A stretch of DNA of 64,000 nt from JAKAXS01 sp965279065 (GTDB taxonomy: Bacteria; Pseudomonadota; Alphaproteobacteria; Rhizobiales; Hyphomicrobiaceae): assembly GCA_965279065.1 (NCBI GenBank), contig OZ257134.1, positions 1,736,001 through 1,800,000 of the forward strand. Direction: 5' to 3'. The notes below the pieces were generated by a model. That model did not search any database, was not told where the DNA came from, and saw only the letters and a program-made list of their open reading frames with translations. A program made the translations under genes and the position numbers. Shown in pieces: positions 8,885 through 17,285 of the stretch. Position 1 is the first letter of the stretch, and the number at the start of each line of letters is the position of its first letter.

Positions 8885-9175
8885 ATGATGAAGATGATTG
8901 CTTCGATTGCCGCCATTGCAGCGATCGGTATCGGCGCCAGCACCGCTGCAGTCGCTTACGACGGCACGAAGTGCAAGGCGGACGGTGTTTGCTGGGAGCC
9001 GAAGCCCGGCTATCCCGACAAGGTCGCCGGCTCCAAATACGACCCAAAGCACAGCCCCGCGGAATTGAAGAAGCAGGGCGACAGCATGAAGGCGATGGAA
9101 GAGCGCAACAAGCTGCGCGCCGCAGCCTTCAAGAAGTCCGGCAAGTGGACCTACGACGTAAAGAAAATCCAATAG
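8885..9175 (+). CDS. mxaI: Methanol dehydrogenase small subunit
   Basis: The beta subunit of the alpha2-beta2 methanol dehydrogenase, wrapped around MxaF in the periplasm. The 96-residue precursor has a signal peptide (MMKMIASIAAIAAIGIGAST), then AYDGTKCKADGVCWEPKPGY with the conserved disulfide cysteines, and a lysine-rich helix ending KKSGKWTYDVKKIQ. Size and composition match the family. GGAGG eight bases before ATG 8885 gives a strong ribosome site, in keeping with high expression. A terminator-like hairpin follows before mxaR. Confidence 0.97.
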   Translation: MMKMIASIAAIAAIGIGASTAAVAYDGTKCKADGVCWEPKPGYPDKVAGSKYDPKHSPAELKKQGDSMKAMEERNKLRAAAFKKSGKWTYDVKKIQ

Positions 9176-9247
9176 TCGGCCTGACGTGATCTGAATTTCC
9201 CGCTGCCAGGCAAAAGCTTCCTTTGCCCTTCCTCACCGGGGAGTATT

Positions 9248-9276
9248 GGGGTGCGGCACATGCTGCACCCCCCTTT
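9248..9276 (+). terminator. Terminator-like hairpin after mxaI
   Basis: GGGGTGC at 9248-9254 pairs with GCACCCC at 9265-9271, extended inward by a G-T pair and GCA/TGC, followed by CCTTTTC. It lies 72 bases after mxaI and 79 before mxaR. Because mxaR-S-A-C-K-L-D-E have no obvious promoter of their own, it is best read as a partial terminator that lets some transcripts through. Confidence 0.7.
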
Positions 9277-9355
9277 TCATCTGCAGCAAACCCGCTGCGA
9301 ATGACCTCCGCAGCTCGCGTGGTCTTCGGGTTTAAAAGTCTATTCGTGAGGTCGC

Positions 9356-10414
9356 ATGCCACTCGCCCGGGCCAATGAGGCCACGACCCGTTCAGCATCC
9401 GAACCGGTCGACCTCGCTGCGTGGCGCGAACGGGCGCTCATATTCGAATCTGAAGTCGCCAGGGCAGTCGTCGGCCAGACGCGCGCCATCCGTATGATCA
9501 CGATCGCAATCTTTGCCCGCGGCCACGTCCTGCTCGAAGGCGATGTCGGCGTCGGCAAGACGACGCTACTGCGCGCCACAGCCCGCGCCCTCGGCGGCTC
9601 CTACGAGCGCATCGAGGGCACCATCGACCTCATGCCCGCCGACCTCATCTATCACACCTATCTCGGCGACGACGGCCGTCCCCGCGTCGAGCCCGGGCCC
9701 GTGCTCCGCGCCGGTGAAGATCTCGCAATCTTCTTCTTCAACGAGATCAATCGCGCCCGCCCGCAGGTGCACTCTCTGCTGTTGCGCCTGATGGCAGAAC
9801 GCAGTGTCTCCGCCTTCAATCAGGAGTATCGCTTTCCGCACCTCCTGATGTTCGCCGACCGCAACCGGGTCGAGCGCGAGGAAACGTTCGAATTGCCAGC
9901 CGCCGCCCGCGACCGCTTCCTCATGGAACTCGCCATCGAGCAACCGACGGACGTCGCCGCCCGCCGCTCACTGGTCTTCGATCCCCGCTTTCACGACGCC
10001 GACGGCTTGATCGACGCCATCACACCGGGCGTGCTCGACCATCGTCAGCTCAATGCGGTGGCCCGCGCCATTCAGATCCACACCGAAACGAGCGGCACCC
10101 TTGAGCACTATGTCATCGGCCTTTGGGACGCCGTCCGCAATCCGGCATCGGTCGGGATCGAAATTGCCAACGTCGATGCCTCGCGCCTCATCATGGCCGG
10201 CGCCAGCCCCCGCGGTCTCAGCTATCTGATCCGCGCCGCCCGCGTTGCCGCCTGGCTCAACGGCCGAGGCGCCGTCGTGCCCGAAGACGTACGCGACGTC
10301 TTCTACGAGACCATGGCCCACCGCATCTTCTTCGATCCCGTCTATGAACTGCGTCGTGAAGCAATCGCCCGCGAACTCGCCGCCGCCTTGTTCAAGAAGG
10401 TTCCCGCTCCATGA
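9356..10414 (+). CDS. mxaR: MoxR-type AAA+ ATPase
   Basis: Cytoplasmic MoxR-family AAA+ chaperone needed to activate methanol dehydrogenase, probably calcium insertion, together with the VWA proteins encoded next. The protein has 352 residues: Walker A GDVGVGKTT at about 62-70, Walker B region IFFFNEINRA at about 125-133, and the sensor and arginine-finger region FADRNRVEREETFELP followed by AAARDRF. The Walker B aspartate that normally precedes Glu in MoxR proteins is Asn here. ATG 9356 has GAGG six bases upstream. The stop overlaps the mxaS start by four bases. Confidence 0.94.
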   Translation: MPLARANEATTRSASEPVDLAAWRERALIFESEVARAVVGQTRAIRMITIAIFARGHVLLEGDVGVGKTTLLRATARALGGSYERIEGTIDLMPADLIYHTYLGDDGRPRVEPGPVLRAGEDLAIFFFNEINRARPQVHSLLLRLMAERSVSAFNQEYRFPHLLMFADRNRVEREETFELPAAARDRFLMELAIEQPTDVAARRSLVFDPRFHDADGLIDAITPGVLDHRQLNAVARAIQIHTETSGTLEHYVIGLWDAVRNPASVGIEIANVDASRLIMAGASPRGLSYLIRAARVAAWLNGRGAVVPEDVRDVFYETMAHRIFFDPVYELRREAIARELAAALFKKVPAP

Positions 10415-11268
10415 TCGCAACGCCCGTTGATATTCCATATCGACTGGCCTGGCGCACGCGCACTGCACGCGTTGGTGCCCACCGCAGCACCGTTGCCGGC
10501 AGCGGCGGCATGTTCCGCGATCTGACGTCTCTACTTGACGCTCGCGATCCGCGGCGGATCGACCTGCGCCAAACGCTTCGCGACCCATTCCAGGCAATCC
10601 ACGTCCGTCGCTTCGAGCAGACAAGCGCCATCGCCGTCACCATGCTCGTCGACGCTTCCGCCTCGATGGCGTTCGCCGGACGTACGCGCAAGTTTGCCCT
10701 CGTGACCGAACTGGCGCAGGTGCTCTCCTCATCTGCCATCCGTAGCGGCGACACTTTCGCGCTGTTCGGCGCCGATGCGGTCGTACGCCCTGAATTGTCC
10801 CACCCCGCCAGCCGCACGCGCTCGGCGGCCTTGCGCGCCACCGAAGCATTGCGCACGTTCCAGCCACGCAACCCCGGCACCTCGGGGCTGGTCGCAGCCA
10901 CTGCACTTGTCGGACCGCGCCGTGGCCTCGTGTTTCTCGTTTCTGATTTTCTGATGCCGGATACCGAACTGGAAGAGCTCCTCGCGCAGCTCACTCGCCA
11001 CGACGTCATTCCCATCGCCCTCTACGACAGCGCCGAAATCGACGCGCTGCCCAATTGGGGGCTCATGGAACTCGCCGATCTCGAAACAGACCGGCGCCGT
11101 CTCATTGTGCTGCGGCCGTCCCTCAAGGACACCTGGCGCAGGAGGATTGAGGCCCGCCGGTCTGCCTTCCGCAACACCGCCCGCCGCTTCGGGCGCGAAC
11201 CCTTCGAGGTCACCGACAAGATCGACTGGGAACGCTTCGCCGCACACCTGATGCATGGCGTCCGATGA
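10411..11268 (+). CDS. mxaS: DUF58/VWA-like protein MxaS
   Basis: Partner of the MoxR ATPase; DUF58 proteins carry a von Willebrand A-like fold. The 285 residues show the DUF58 entry FRDLTSLLDARDPRRIDLRQ, the MIDAS-like metal site VDASASMAF near residue 76, and the second core strand GLVFLVSDFLMPD. No membrane span or signal peptide is seen, so it should act in the cytoplasm beside MxaR. The start overlaps mxaR by ATGA and its end overlaps mxaA by ATGA, so translation is probably coupled. Required for active enzyme in other methylotrophs; the precise step is not settled. Confidence 0.93.
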   Translation: MIATPVDIPYRLAWRTRTARVGAHRSTVAGSGGMFRDLTSLLDARDPRRIDLRQTLRDPFQAIHVRRFEQTSAIAVTMLVDASASMAFAGRTRKFALVTELAQVLSSSAIRSGDTFALFGADAVVRPELSHPASRTRSAALRATEALRTFQPRNPGTSGLVAATALVGPRRGLVFLVSDFLMPDTELEELLAQLTRHDVIPIALYDSAEIDALPNWGLMELADLETDRRRLIVLRPSLKDTWRRRIEARRSAFRNTARRFGREPFEVTDKIDWERFAAHLMHGVR

Positions 11269-12179
11269 CGATGACCAGCCTGTGTACGGGCCTCACCCTG
11301 TTGCTCTTGTGGTCGTCCGCGGCCATGGCGCTGGCAGCCGACGCGCCGGCTGTTCACATGAGCGAGCCGCGAGGTTTCGGCCATTTCGTCGGCGACCTCA
11401 TCCAGCGCACCGCGGAGATCAACGTCGCTGAAGACGAAACATTCGTCGCTGCATCGTTGCCCCAGCCCGGCCAACTCGCCTACTGGCTGGAATTGCGCGA
11501 CGTGGCGACGGCCGAGCGCTCACATTCCGGTACGCGCCGCCTGAGTTTGATCCTGACCTATCAGCTCTTCTACGTACCGATCGATCCGCGGAAAGTGAAA
11601 ATACCACCCGTCAACATCGAGCTGAAGCGTCCTTCAGGCACACGGTTGGCCACCATACCGGCATTGACATTCCTGATCTCTCCACTCCGTGAGATCTATC
11701 CCGAGAAGAGCGGAGAAACGACAGAAACGTTCTTGAAAGACGACGCCAGGGCCGAGCGCCTGAAGACCGCGCCTACGCGCACCGCAGCGCTATCATCCGC
11801 TTTGACCGCCGCCCTTGCCTTCCTGCTGCTGGCCTACCATCGCGCCTGGTGGCCATTCCACATGCGCCCGAACCGCCCCTTCACCGAGGCGGAGCGTACC
11901 GTTGCCGATCATCGGCAGACCTATGCAACGGCCCTGATCGCTTTGCACCGCGCCTTCGATCGATCCCAGGGCGAACGCATCCTGGCCGCGGATCTGGATG
12001 CATTCTTCAGCCGGCGCCCCGAGCAGACGCCGTTGCGCGAGACAGCCCATCGCTTCTTCGCAGCCTCGCAGACACTTTTCTTTGCGGGCGATCCCGTCGC
12101 CGCGGAAGCCAGCCTGCCCCGCTCCGCGCTGGAACGTTTCGCCGGCGAACTCGCCGCCAACGAGAGGGCCCAGCGATGA
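11265..12179 (+). CDS. mxaA: MxaA, membrane protein for methanol dehydrogenase maturation
   Basis: Factor needed for calcium insertion or assembly of methanol dehydrogenase. The 304 residues begin with a signal sequence (SLCTGLTLLLLWSSAAMALA), continue with a periplasmic beta-rich region (ELRDVATAERSHSGTRRLSL, KVKIPPVNIELKRPSG) and have one membrane segment around residues 165-190 (LSSALTAALAFLLLAYHRAW). The C-terminal helical part (TALIALHRAFDRSQGERI, then LETAHRFF-like sequence) would be cytoplasmic. This layout matches BatD-like parts of MoxR-VWA systems. It overlaps mxaS and mxaC by four bases each. Confidence 0.92.
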   Translation: MTMTSLCTGLTLLLLWSSAAMALAADAPAVHMSEPRGFGHFVGDLIQRTAEINVAEDETFVAASLPQPGQLAYWLELRDVATAERSHSGTRRLSLILTYQLFYVPIDPRKVKIPPVNIELKRPSGTRLATIPALTFLISPLREIYPEKSGETTETFLKDDARAERLKTAPTRTAALSSALTAALAFLLLAYHRAWWPFHMRPNRPFTEAERTVADHRQTYATALIALHRAFDRSQGERILAADLDAFFSRRPEQTPLRETAHRFFAASQTLFFAGDPVAAEASLPRSALERFAGELAANERAQR

Positions 12180-13180
12180 GCAATCTCGCACTGTTGTATC
12201 CGGCGCTGGCCCTGCTGCTGCCCCTTGCCCTCCTGCCATTGCTGCGGACGAGTGCCACGCCGCAAGACTACCCGTCGTTACACGAAGTCGCGGACGATCC
12301 GCTCTCCACCTCCCTCTCCTGGCTGTTGCGCATCGCCGGTGCCGCGGCGATCGCCGGTATCGTACTCGGCATCGGCGGGTTGCATATCAGGGGCCAGACC
12401 ATCACCAAGACGGGTGAAGGCGCTCACATCGTTCTGGTTATTGACCGCTCATCGTCGATGGACAACAACTTCGCCGGCCGCGCCCCGGAGGGCGGCGATG
12501 AGAGCAAGTCGGCTGCCGCTCGCCGTCTCATCAAGAACTTCATCCTTGCGCGCGAGCACGATCTCGTCGGCATCGCAGCCTTCTCGACATCGCCGATGCA
12601 CGTCCTTCCGCTGACCGATCACAAGGATGCCCTTCTCGCCGCGGTCGACGCCATGGACCGCCCCGGCCTCGCCTTCACCAACGTCGGTCGCGGACTTGCG
12701 ATGTCGCTCGATATCCACGAGCGCGACACCTCGGCCGCCGCACGCGCCATCCTCTTGGTGTCCGACGGCGCCGCCGTCATCGATCGCAAGGTGCAGGAAA
12801 AGCTGCGTTCCGCCTTCGCCAAGCGCAAGATCAACCTCTACTGGCTGTTCCTGCGCACGGCGGGGACCCGCGGCATTTCCGATGCCCCGCCGAAGGGCGA
12901 GCCCGATACGCCGCAGGCCTTCCCGGAGCGCCACCTCGACATCTTCTTCAAGACGCTCGGAACCAATTACAAAGCCTTCGAGGCGGAAAGCCCGGCGGCC
13001 GTCGGTGAGGCCATTGCCGAAATCTCAAAGCTCGAACGCAACCCCATAACCTACATCGAGAATACGCCGCGCCGCGATCTCTCCTCGCTCGCCTATCTAC
13101 TGGCATTCGTAGCGATGCTTCTGCTCGCTGCCGCCAAGGCCGCCGAAGTGCGCTTGCCCCGCGAGGTCCAGCCCGCATGA
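12176..13180 (+). CDS. mxaC: MxaC, VWA-domain membrane protein
   Basis: BatA-like protein with a periplasmic or membrane-facing von Willebrand A domain, part of the MoxR-linked maturation machine. ATG 12176 overlaps the mxaA stop as ATGA and gives 334 residues; the longer upstream frame is a shadow of mxaA. Membrane segments lie near residues 3-20 (LALLYPALALLLPLALLPL) and 50-70 (LLRIAGAAAIAGIVLGIGG). The MIDAS motif is VLVIDRSSSMDNN and a second metal-site strand is ILLVSDGAAVID. A C-terminal span (LAYLLAFVAMLLLAAAKA) ends the protein. It overlaps mxaK by four bases. Confidence 0.93.
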   Translation: MSNLALLYPALALLLPLALLPLLRTSATPQDYPSLHEVADDPLSTSLSWLLRIAGAAAIAGIVLGIGGLHIRGQTITKTGEGAHIVLVIDRSSSMDNNFAGRAPEGGDESKSAAARRLIKNFILAREHDLVGIAAFSTSPMHVLPLTDHKDALLAAVDAMDRPGLAFTNVGRGLAMSLDIHERDTSAAARAILLVSDGAAVIDRKVQEKLRSAFAKRKINLYWLFLRTAGTRGISDAPPKGEPDTPQAFPERHLDIFFKTLGTNYKAFEAESPAAVGEAIAEISKLERNPITYIENTPRRDLSSLAYLLAFVAMLLLAAAKAAEVRLPREVQPA

Positions 13181-13794
13181 ATGTTCACCTCCATACCGGG
13201 CAACTTTCGACACCCCGAACCTGGAAATACTTCGTCCACCACCTGAAACCGCTGCGCGGTCCGCTCATCGTCGCGTTGCTGATCGGCAGCCTTGCCGCGT
13301 TGGCGTTCTTCCTGTGTCAACTGCATGACCTGATTCGCCAGAACGCCGACATCGCCGCCCTCCAGGCCGGAGAGGACGCGGGTGCCGACGCGTCATCTGG
13401 CGAGGTCCGGCTGGCCCGCGCCAGCTTCCTCATCACACGCGATCGTTTTGACGAAGCGCAGGTCGTCGTCGATGCGGCCAAGCCCACTGCCAGCCCGCAT
13501 GTCATGTCGCGCATGCTCTACAATCAAGGCAACGCCGACGTGCGGCGCGCCTTCGCCGCCATCGAAGGCGGCAAGCACGATGCCGCCATTCCCCTCACCA
13601 AGCTCGCCAAGGATGCCTACCGCGAAGCCCTACGCCTCGACCCTATGTTCTGGAACGCCAAGCACAACTATGACGTCGCCACCCGCCTGATGCGCGATTT
13701 CCCGGGCTACGAACAGGAGGGCGAAGAAACCCCGCCAGAGTCTGACGCCAAGTTGTGGACCGACTTGCCGGGCGTGCCCCAGGGGGCCCCATGA
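13177..13794 (+). CDS. mxaK: MxaK, membrane-anchored TPR-like assembly protein
   Basis: A 205-residue accessory protein of methanol dehydrogenase maturation. A single N-terminal membrane anchor covers about residues 28-48 (PLIVALLIGSLAALAFFLC). The rest is helical and TPR-like: ARASFLITRDRFDEAQVVVD, MLYNQGNADVRRAFAAIEGG, AYREALRLDPMFWNAKHNYD, resembling the BatE/BatC-type repeat proteins found with MoxR-VWA modules. It overlaps mxaC by ATGA and the mxaL start by four bases. Position in the cluster makes the name secure; its own sequence is less diagnostic. Confidence 0.88.
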   Translation: MNVHLHTGQLSTPRTWKYFVHHLKPLRGPLIVALLIGSLAALAFFLCQLHDLIRQNADIAALQAGEDAGADASSGEVRLARASFLITRDRFDEAQVVVDAAKPTASPHVMSRMLYNQGNADVRRAFAAIEGGKHDAAIPLTKLAKDAYREALRLDPMFWNAKHNYDVATRLMRDFPGYEQEGEETPPESDAKLWTDLPGVPQGAP

Positions 13795-15326
13795 CGAAGT
13801 GGCAAATCCACGACTGGCGATCCATCGTCCTAGCCCTCGCCCTGCTCCTCGTGGGCCTTGCCCTGGTCGTGCCGCGCGTCAGCATGGAGCGCACCGTCTA
13901 CAACGTCATGGCATTCGTCGACATCACCGGCAGCATGAAGGTCCGCGACATGGGCACCACGGATGCCCCTGTTGAACGCCTCGAAGCCGCCAAATCCGCA
14001 TTGCGCGCCTTGCTCGGCGCGCTGCCCTGCCAGTCGCGCCTTGGCCTGGGCGTCTTCACCGAGCGACGCGGCTTCGTCCTCTTCGACCCCATCGAGGTCT
14101 GCGAGAACTTCGCACCGGTCGAGCAGTCGATCGCCAACATCGATTGGCGCATGGGCTGGGAAGGCGACAGCTTTGTTACCAAGGGCCTGCACCACGCCAT
14201 CGCCGAGACCGCGCCCTTAGACTCCGACATCCTCTTCCTGACCGATGGCCAGGAAGCCCCTCCCCTTCCGCCCGGCGGGGGATTGCCACCATTCGAAGGC
14301 GAACCGGGCAAGGTCAAAGGTGCCGTCGTCGGAGTTGGCGGTCACGAAAAGGTACCGATCCCGAAATTCGACAGTGACGGCCAGGAGACCGGCGCCTACT
14401 CCGAGCAGGACGTCGTCCAGGAAAATCGCACCGGACCACCCCCGCCGGACGCGGAGAAACGGCCTGGCTACCATCCGAAATGGGCCCCCTTCGGCAGCGA
14501 GGCGCCGACCGGTGACGAACAGCTCTCGTCCGTTCGCACCGCACATCTGACTACACTCGCCGCACAGACCGGCCTGGCCTACAGCGGTCTGAAGGAAGAC
14601 AGCGATCTCCTGTCCCTCGTGGCGCATTCGGCCAAATCCCGTCCGGCCGCCGTGCAGGTCGACATCCGTCGCGTTCCCGCCGGATTGGCCCTCTTGCTGC
14701 TCGTCACCCTCTACGCCGCACCCTGGGTTGCGCGCAGCCTCACGTATCCCTTCACCAAGGACAGGAACACCCGCATGATCCCACGTCTATCTGCACTCCA
14801 GGCCTTCCTCTTCGCGCTCACCGCGTGCGCGCTTGCGACCACGCCGACTGGCGCCCACGGCCCGACGCCGCAGAAGGGCGAAGAAAAGATCACGATCGCC
14901 GCACCACCCGAGAAGGTATGGGCCCTGATCAAGGATTTTGCCGCATTTGCGCAGTGGAATCCCGCCATCACCAAGTGCGAGGCCGAAGGCGGCAACGCGC
15001 CGGGCGCGACACGCGTCATCACTCTCAAGAACGGCGGCGTTCTGACCGAGGGCCTCGACGACTACAACGACAAGGAGATGATGTACGCCTATCGCCTCGC
15101 CAAGGAGAATATCGAAGTCTTCCCTGTCAGTTTCTATTCCGCGACCATCACGGTGCGCGCCGCGGGGGAAGGCAGCGAAGTGGAATGGATCGGCCGGTTC
15201 TACCGCGCCGACACCAACAACGAGCCACCAGAAAACTTGAACGACGCCGCCGCGGTCAAGGCCATGCAGGAGTTCATGCAGGCCGGACTTGAAGGCCTCA
15301 AGGCAAAGGCGGGGGCGAAATCGTAA
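13791..15326 (+). CDS. mxaL-mxaD: MxaL-MxaD in one open reading frame (apparent fusion)
   Basis: One uninterrupted 511-codon frame covers what are two genes in other methylotrophs. Residues 1-328 are MxaL: an N-terminal span (SIVLALALLLVGLALVVP), a VWA domain with AFVDITGSMKVRD, and a second span (LALLLLVTLYAAPWVARSL). Residues 329-511 are MxaD: a hydrophobic signal-like segment (LSALQAFLFALTACALATTP), then an SRPBCC fold (KITIAAPPEKVWALIKDF). MxaD stimulates electron transfer from methanol dehydrogenase to cytochrome cL. ATG 13791 overlaps mxaK; the frame's upstream extension is a shadow. An internal ATG at 14775 with its own ribosome site may give free MxaD. Confidence 0.9.
   Translation: MTKWQIHDWRSIVLALALLLVGLALVVPRVSMERTVYNVMAFVDITGSMKVRDMGTTDAPVERLEAAKSALRALLGALPCQSRLGLGVFTERRGFVLFDPIEVCENFAPVEQSIANIDWRMGWEGDSFVTKGLHHAIAETAPLDSDILFLTDGQEAPPLPPGGGLPPFEGEPGKVKGAVVGVGGHEKVPIPKFDSDGQETGAYSEQDVVQENRTGPPPPDAEKRPGYHPKWAPFGSEAPTGDEQLSSVRTAHLTTLAAQTGLAYSGLKEDSDLLSLVAHSAKSRPAAVQVDIRRVPAGLALLLLVTLYAAPWVARSLTYPFTKDRNTRMIPRLSALQAFLFALTACALATTPTGAHGPTPQKGEEKITIAAPPEKVWALIKDFAAFAQWNPAITKCEAEGGNAPGATRVITLKNGGVLTEGLDDYNDKEMMYAYRLAKENIEVFPVSFYSATITVRAAGEGSEVEWIGRFYRADTNNEPPENLNDAAAVKAMQEFMQAGLEGLKAKAGAKS
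14762..14777 (+). promoter_or_regulatory. Internal ribosome site and start for MxaD inside mxaL-mxaD
   Basis: AGGA at 14763-14766 lies eight bases before ATG 14775, which is in frame with mxaL at codon 329. Translation from here gives a 183-residue MxaD with its own signal peptide, close to the usual length. It suggests both a fused and a separate product are possible. Confidence 0.55.
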
Positions 15327-16282
15327 TGCGGCTACGCCCCGGCATGGCGGCGCTGGTCTGTCTTGCGGCCACCGCGATCGCACCTCCGCTACATGCCGAG
15401 ACGGTCCTCGTCCTCTGCCAGACGGCCGCGCAGCTGACGGCCGTCGACGGCGAGACCGGAGCTATTCGCGGAAGCCTGCCGCTGCCGAAGGCACCCGCCA
15501 ACGTCGCGGCATCTCCGGATGGAACCCTGGCTTACGTGGCCCACTCCGACCTTGGCCAGATCAGCGTCGTCGACCTGGCCGCTTGGCGTGTGAGAGCGAC
15601 TCTCCCCATCCCGGGCTCGCCCTTTGGGCTGGCTGCGTCCGCCTCCGGCAAGTTGTACGTCGGCGACTGGAGTGGCGAGAGCATCTACGAGCTCGATGCC
15701 ACGAGCGGCCAGCGGCTACGATCAGCGCCGGCGGGCAAGGCACCCGCGCATCTCGCGCTGACTCCGGATGGCACACTCCTCATCGCCGTCGCCCGCGAAG
15801 CCAATACCGTCACCATATTCGACGTCGCGACATTTTCCGCCAAGGCGACGCTTGCGGTCGACCGCGCGCCGTTCGCATTGGCCGTCACCCACGACGGCAA
15901 CCGCGCTATCGTTGCGAACGCGCAGGCCGGCAGCATATCGACGATTGACCTGACCAAGCTGCAGGTGACGGCGAACGTACGTGTCGGCGCCATGCCGTAT
16001 GGCGTGGCAATCACCAGCGACGACTCCAAGACGCTCGTCACGAACCAACAGAGCGGCACGATCTCCGTGATTTCGGGTACCGTCGAAACCGATAGGTCAA
16101 AAGTCGGAAACTACCCTGAGGGGATCGCTGTCTCTCCCGGAGGCACCAAGGCCTACGTCGCCAACTGGTTCTCCGACGACCTGTCGATAATCGACATCGC
16201 CACCGCCACCCAGACCTGGCGCATCAAGACACCCGCCGGCCCACGCGCCATCGCTGTCGTTTCAGGGAGTTTTGGACGATGA
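15326..16282 (+). CDS. mxaE: YVTN-repeat beta-propeller protein, probable MxaE
   Basis: Exported beta-propeller of 318 residues. A signal peptide (MALVCLAATAIAPPLHAETV region) is followed by seven or so YVTN-type blades: LAYVAHSDLGQISVVDLAAW, LYVGDWSGESIYELD, LIAVAREANTVTIFDV, AIVANAQAGSISTIDLT, TLVTNQQSGTISVIS and AYVANWFSDDLSIIDI. The start overlaps the mxaD stop (TAATG) and the end overlaps the next gene (ATGA), so it belongs to the same transcript. Its place directly after mxaD is that of mxaE in the FJGIRSACKLDE order; the name rests on that order. The biochemical role is unknown. Confidence 0.7.
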   Translation: MRLRPGMAALVCLAATAIAPPLHAETVLVLCQTAAQLTAVDGETGAIRGSLPLPKAPANVAASPDGTLAYVAHSDLGQISVVDLAAWRVRATLPIPGSPFGLAASASGKLYVGDWSGESIYELDATSGQRLRSAPAGKAPAHLALTPDGTLLIAVAREANTVTIFDVATFSAKATLAVDRAPFALAVTHDGNRAIVANAQAGSISTIDLTKLQVTANVRVGAMPYGVAITSDDSKTLVTNQQSGTISVISGTVETDRSKVGNYPEGIAVSPGGTKAYVANWFSDDLSIIDIATATQTWRIKTPAGPRAIAVVSGSFGR

Positions 16283-17277
16283 TGCTAGCACGCGGTCTCA
16301 TTCTGTTGATGGCACTTGGCACCGCAGCAACGGCCGCAGCGAACGAAGAAAAAGCATGCCGCGCCGAAAGCATCCTCACCGAGCTCGACCGCAAGGATCC
16401 CCAGAACACGGCCCGCATCCTGCGCGACGCCGCCAACATCAAAAACGCCGAGGCGATGCTCTGGCGCATCGAGCGCGATGGCATTGAACCCTCGTACCTC
16501 TTCGGCACCATCCACGTCGCCGACGCCTCGCTCACGGCGCTCAGCCCCAGGACCCTCACGGCGTTGCGCGCGTCGACGACGGTTGCACTGGAGACGGCGG
16601 AAATCTCCGCCAAGATGATGCCCTACGTGATGGCCCGGGCGGGTCCTTTGATGAGTGCCCGTGGCCGGCCGCTACAGCACAAACTGGACGAACACGAACT
16701 GCGTGTCGTCGAGCGCAGCATGACCGCCGCTGGCTATCCGGCCGATTTGGCACTGGGCATTCGGCCCTGGGTTGCAACCCTGTTCCTGACCGGCGCCAAT
16801 TGTCAGGCGCTGGATCCCGCGCACGGCGCCAAGCCGCTCGACCTGATCATTTCCGACGAAGCCAAGCGCAATGCGCGCAACCTCGTCGGCTTGGAAACCA
16901 TGCTGGAGCAATTCGAAGCCTTGGCGGAAATCGACGATGACGTCCAGGTCGCCTGGCTCAAGGCCAGCATCGCAACCCACGATCGCGTCGACGACATCAC
17001 GCACACGATGGCTGAGCTCTATCGTTTCCGCCGTATCAACGCCGTTTGGCAACTCACTAGGGAACTGGCCCCGCCTGGCCAACTGACGGATGGCGATCTC
17101 GCCGCGATCCGCTTTGGACTCGTGGGCAAGCGCAATCTCCGCCTCCTCGAGCGCAGCATTCCGCTGCTGGAATCGGGTAGCGCCTTCATCGCCGTCGGTG
17201 CCCTACATCTTTCGGCAGACGATGGTCTCGTCGAGGGCTTGCGCCGCCGTGGCTACACCCTTCACCCCATCGAGTGA
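16279..17277 (+). CDS. TraB/GumN (Tiki-like) family protein
   Basis: A 332-residue exported protein of the TraB/PrgY/GumN family, whose Tiki relatives are metal-dependent proteases. The signal peptide is MMLARGLILLMALGTAATAAA. The N-terminal family motif is FGTIHVADASL followed by VALETAE; the C-terminal motif is IAVGALHLSADDGLVEGL. The two Gly-x-x-His motifs and the Glu are the proposed catalytic set. It overlaps the upstream propeller gene by ATGA, so it is part of the mxa operon tail. A role in methanol oxidation is only suggested by this coupling. Periplasmic location is likely; a second membrane span is not evident. Confidence 0.85.
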   Translation: MMLARGLILLMALGTAATAAANEEKACRAESILTELDRKDPQNTARILRDAANIKNAEAMLWRIERDGIEPSYLFGTIHVADASLTALSPRTLTALRASTTVALETAEISAKMMPYVMARAGPLMSARGRPLQHKLDEHELRVVERSMTAAGYPADLALGIRPWVATLFLTGANCQALDPAHGAKPLDLIISDEAKRNARNLVGLETMLEQFEALAEIDDDVQVAWLKASIATHDRVDDITHTMAELYRFRRINAVWQLTRELAPPGQLTDGDLAAIRFGLVGKRNLRLLERSIPLLESGSAFIAVGALHLSADDGLVEGLRRRGYTLHPIE

Positions 17278-17285
17278 GGACGACC

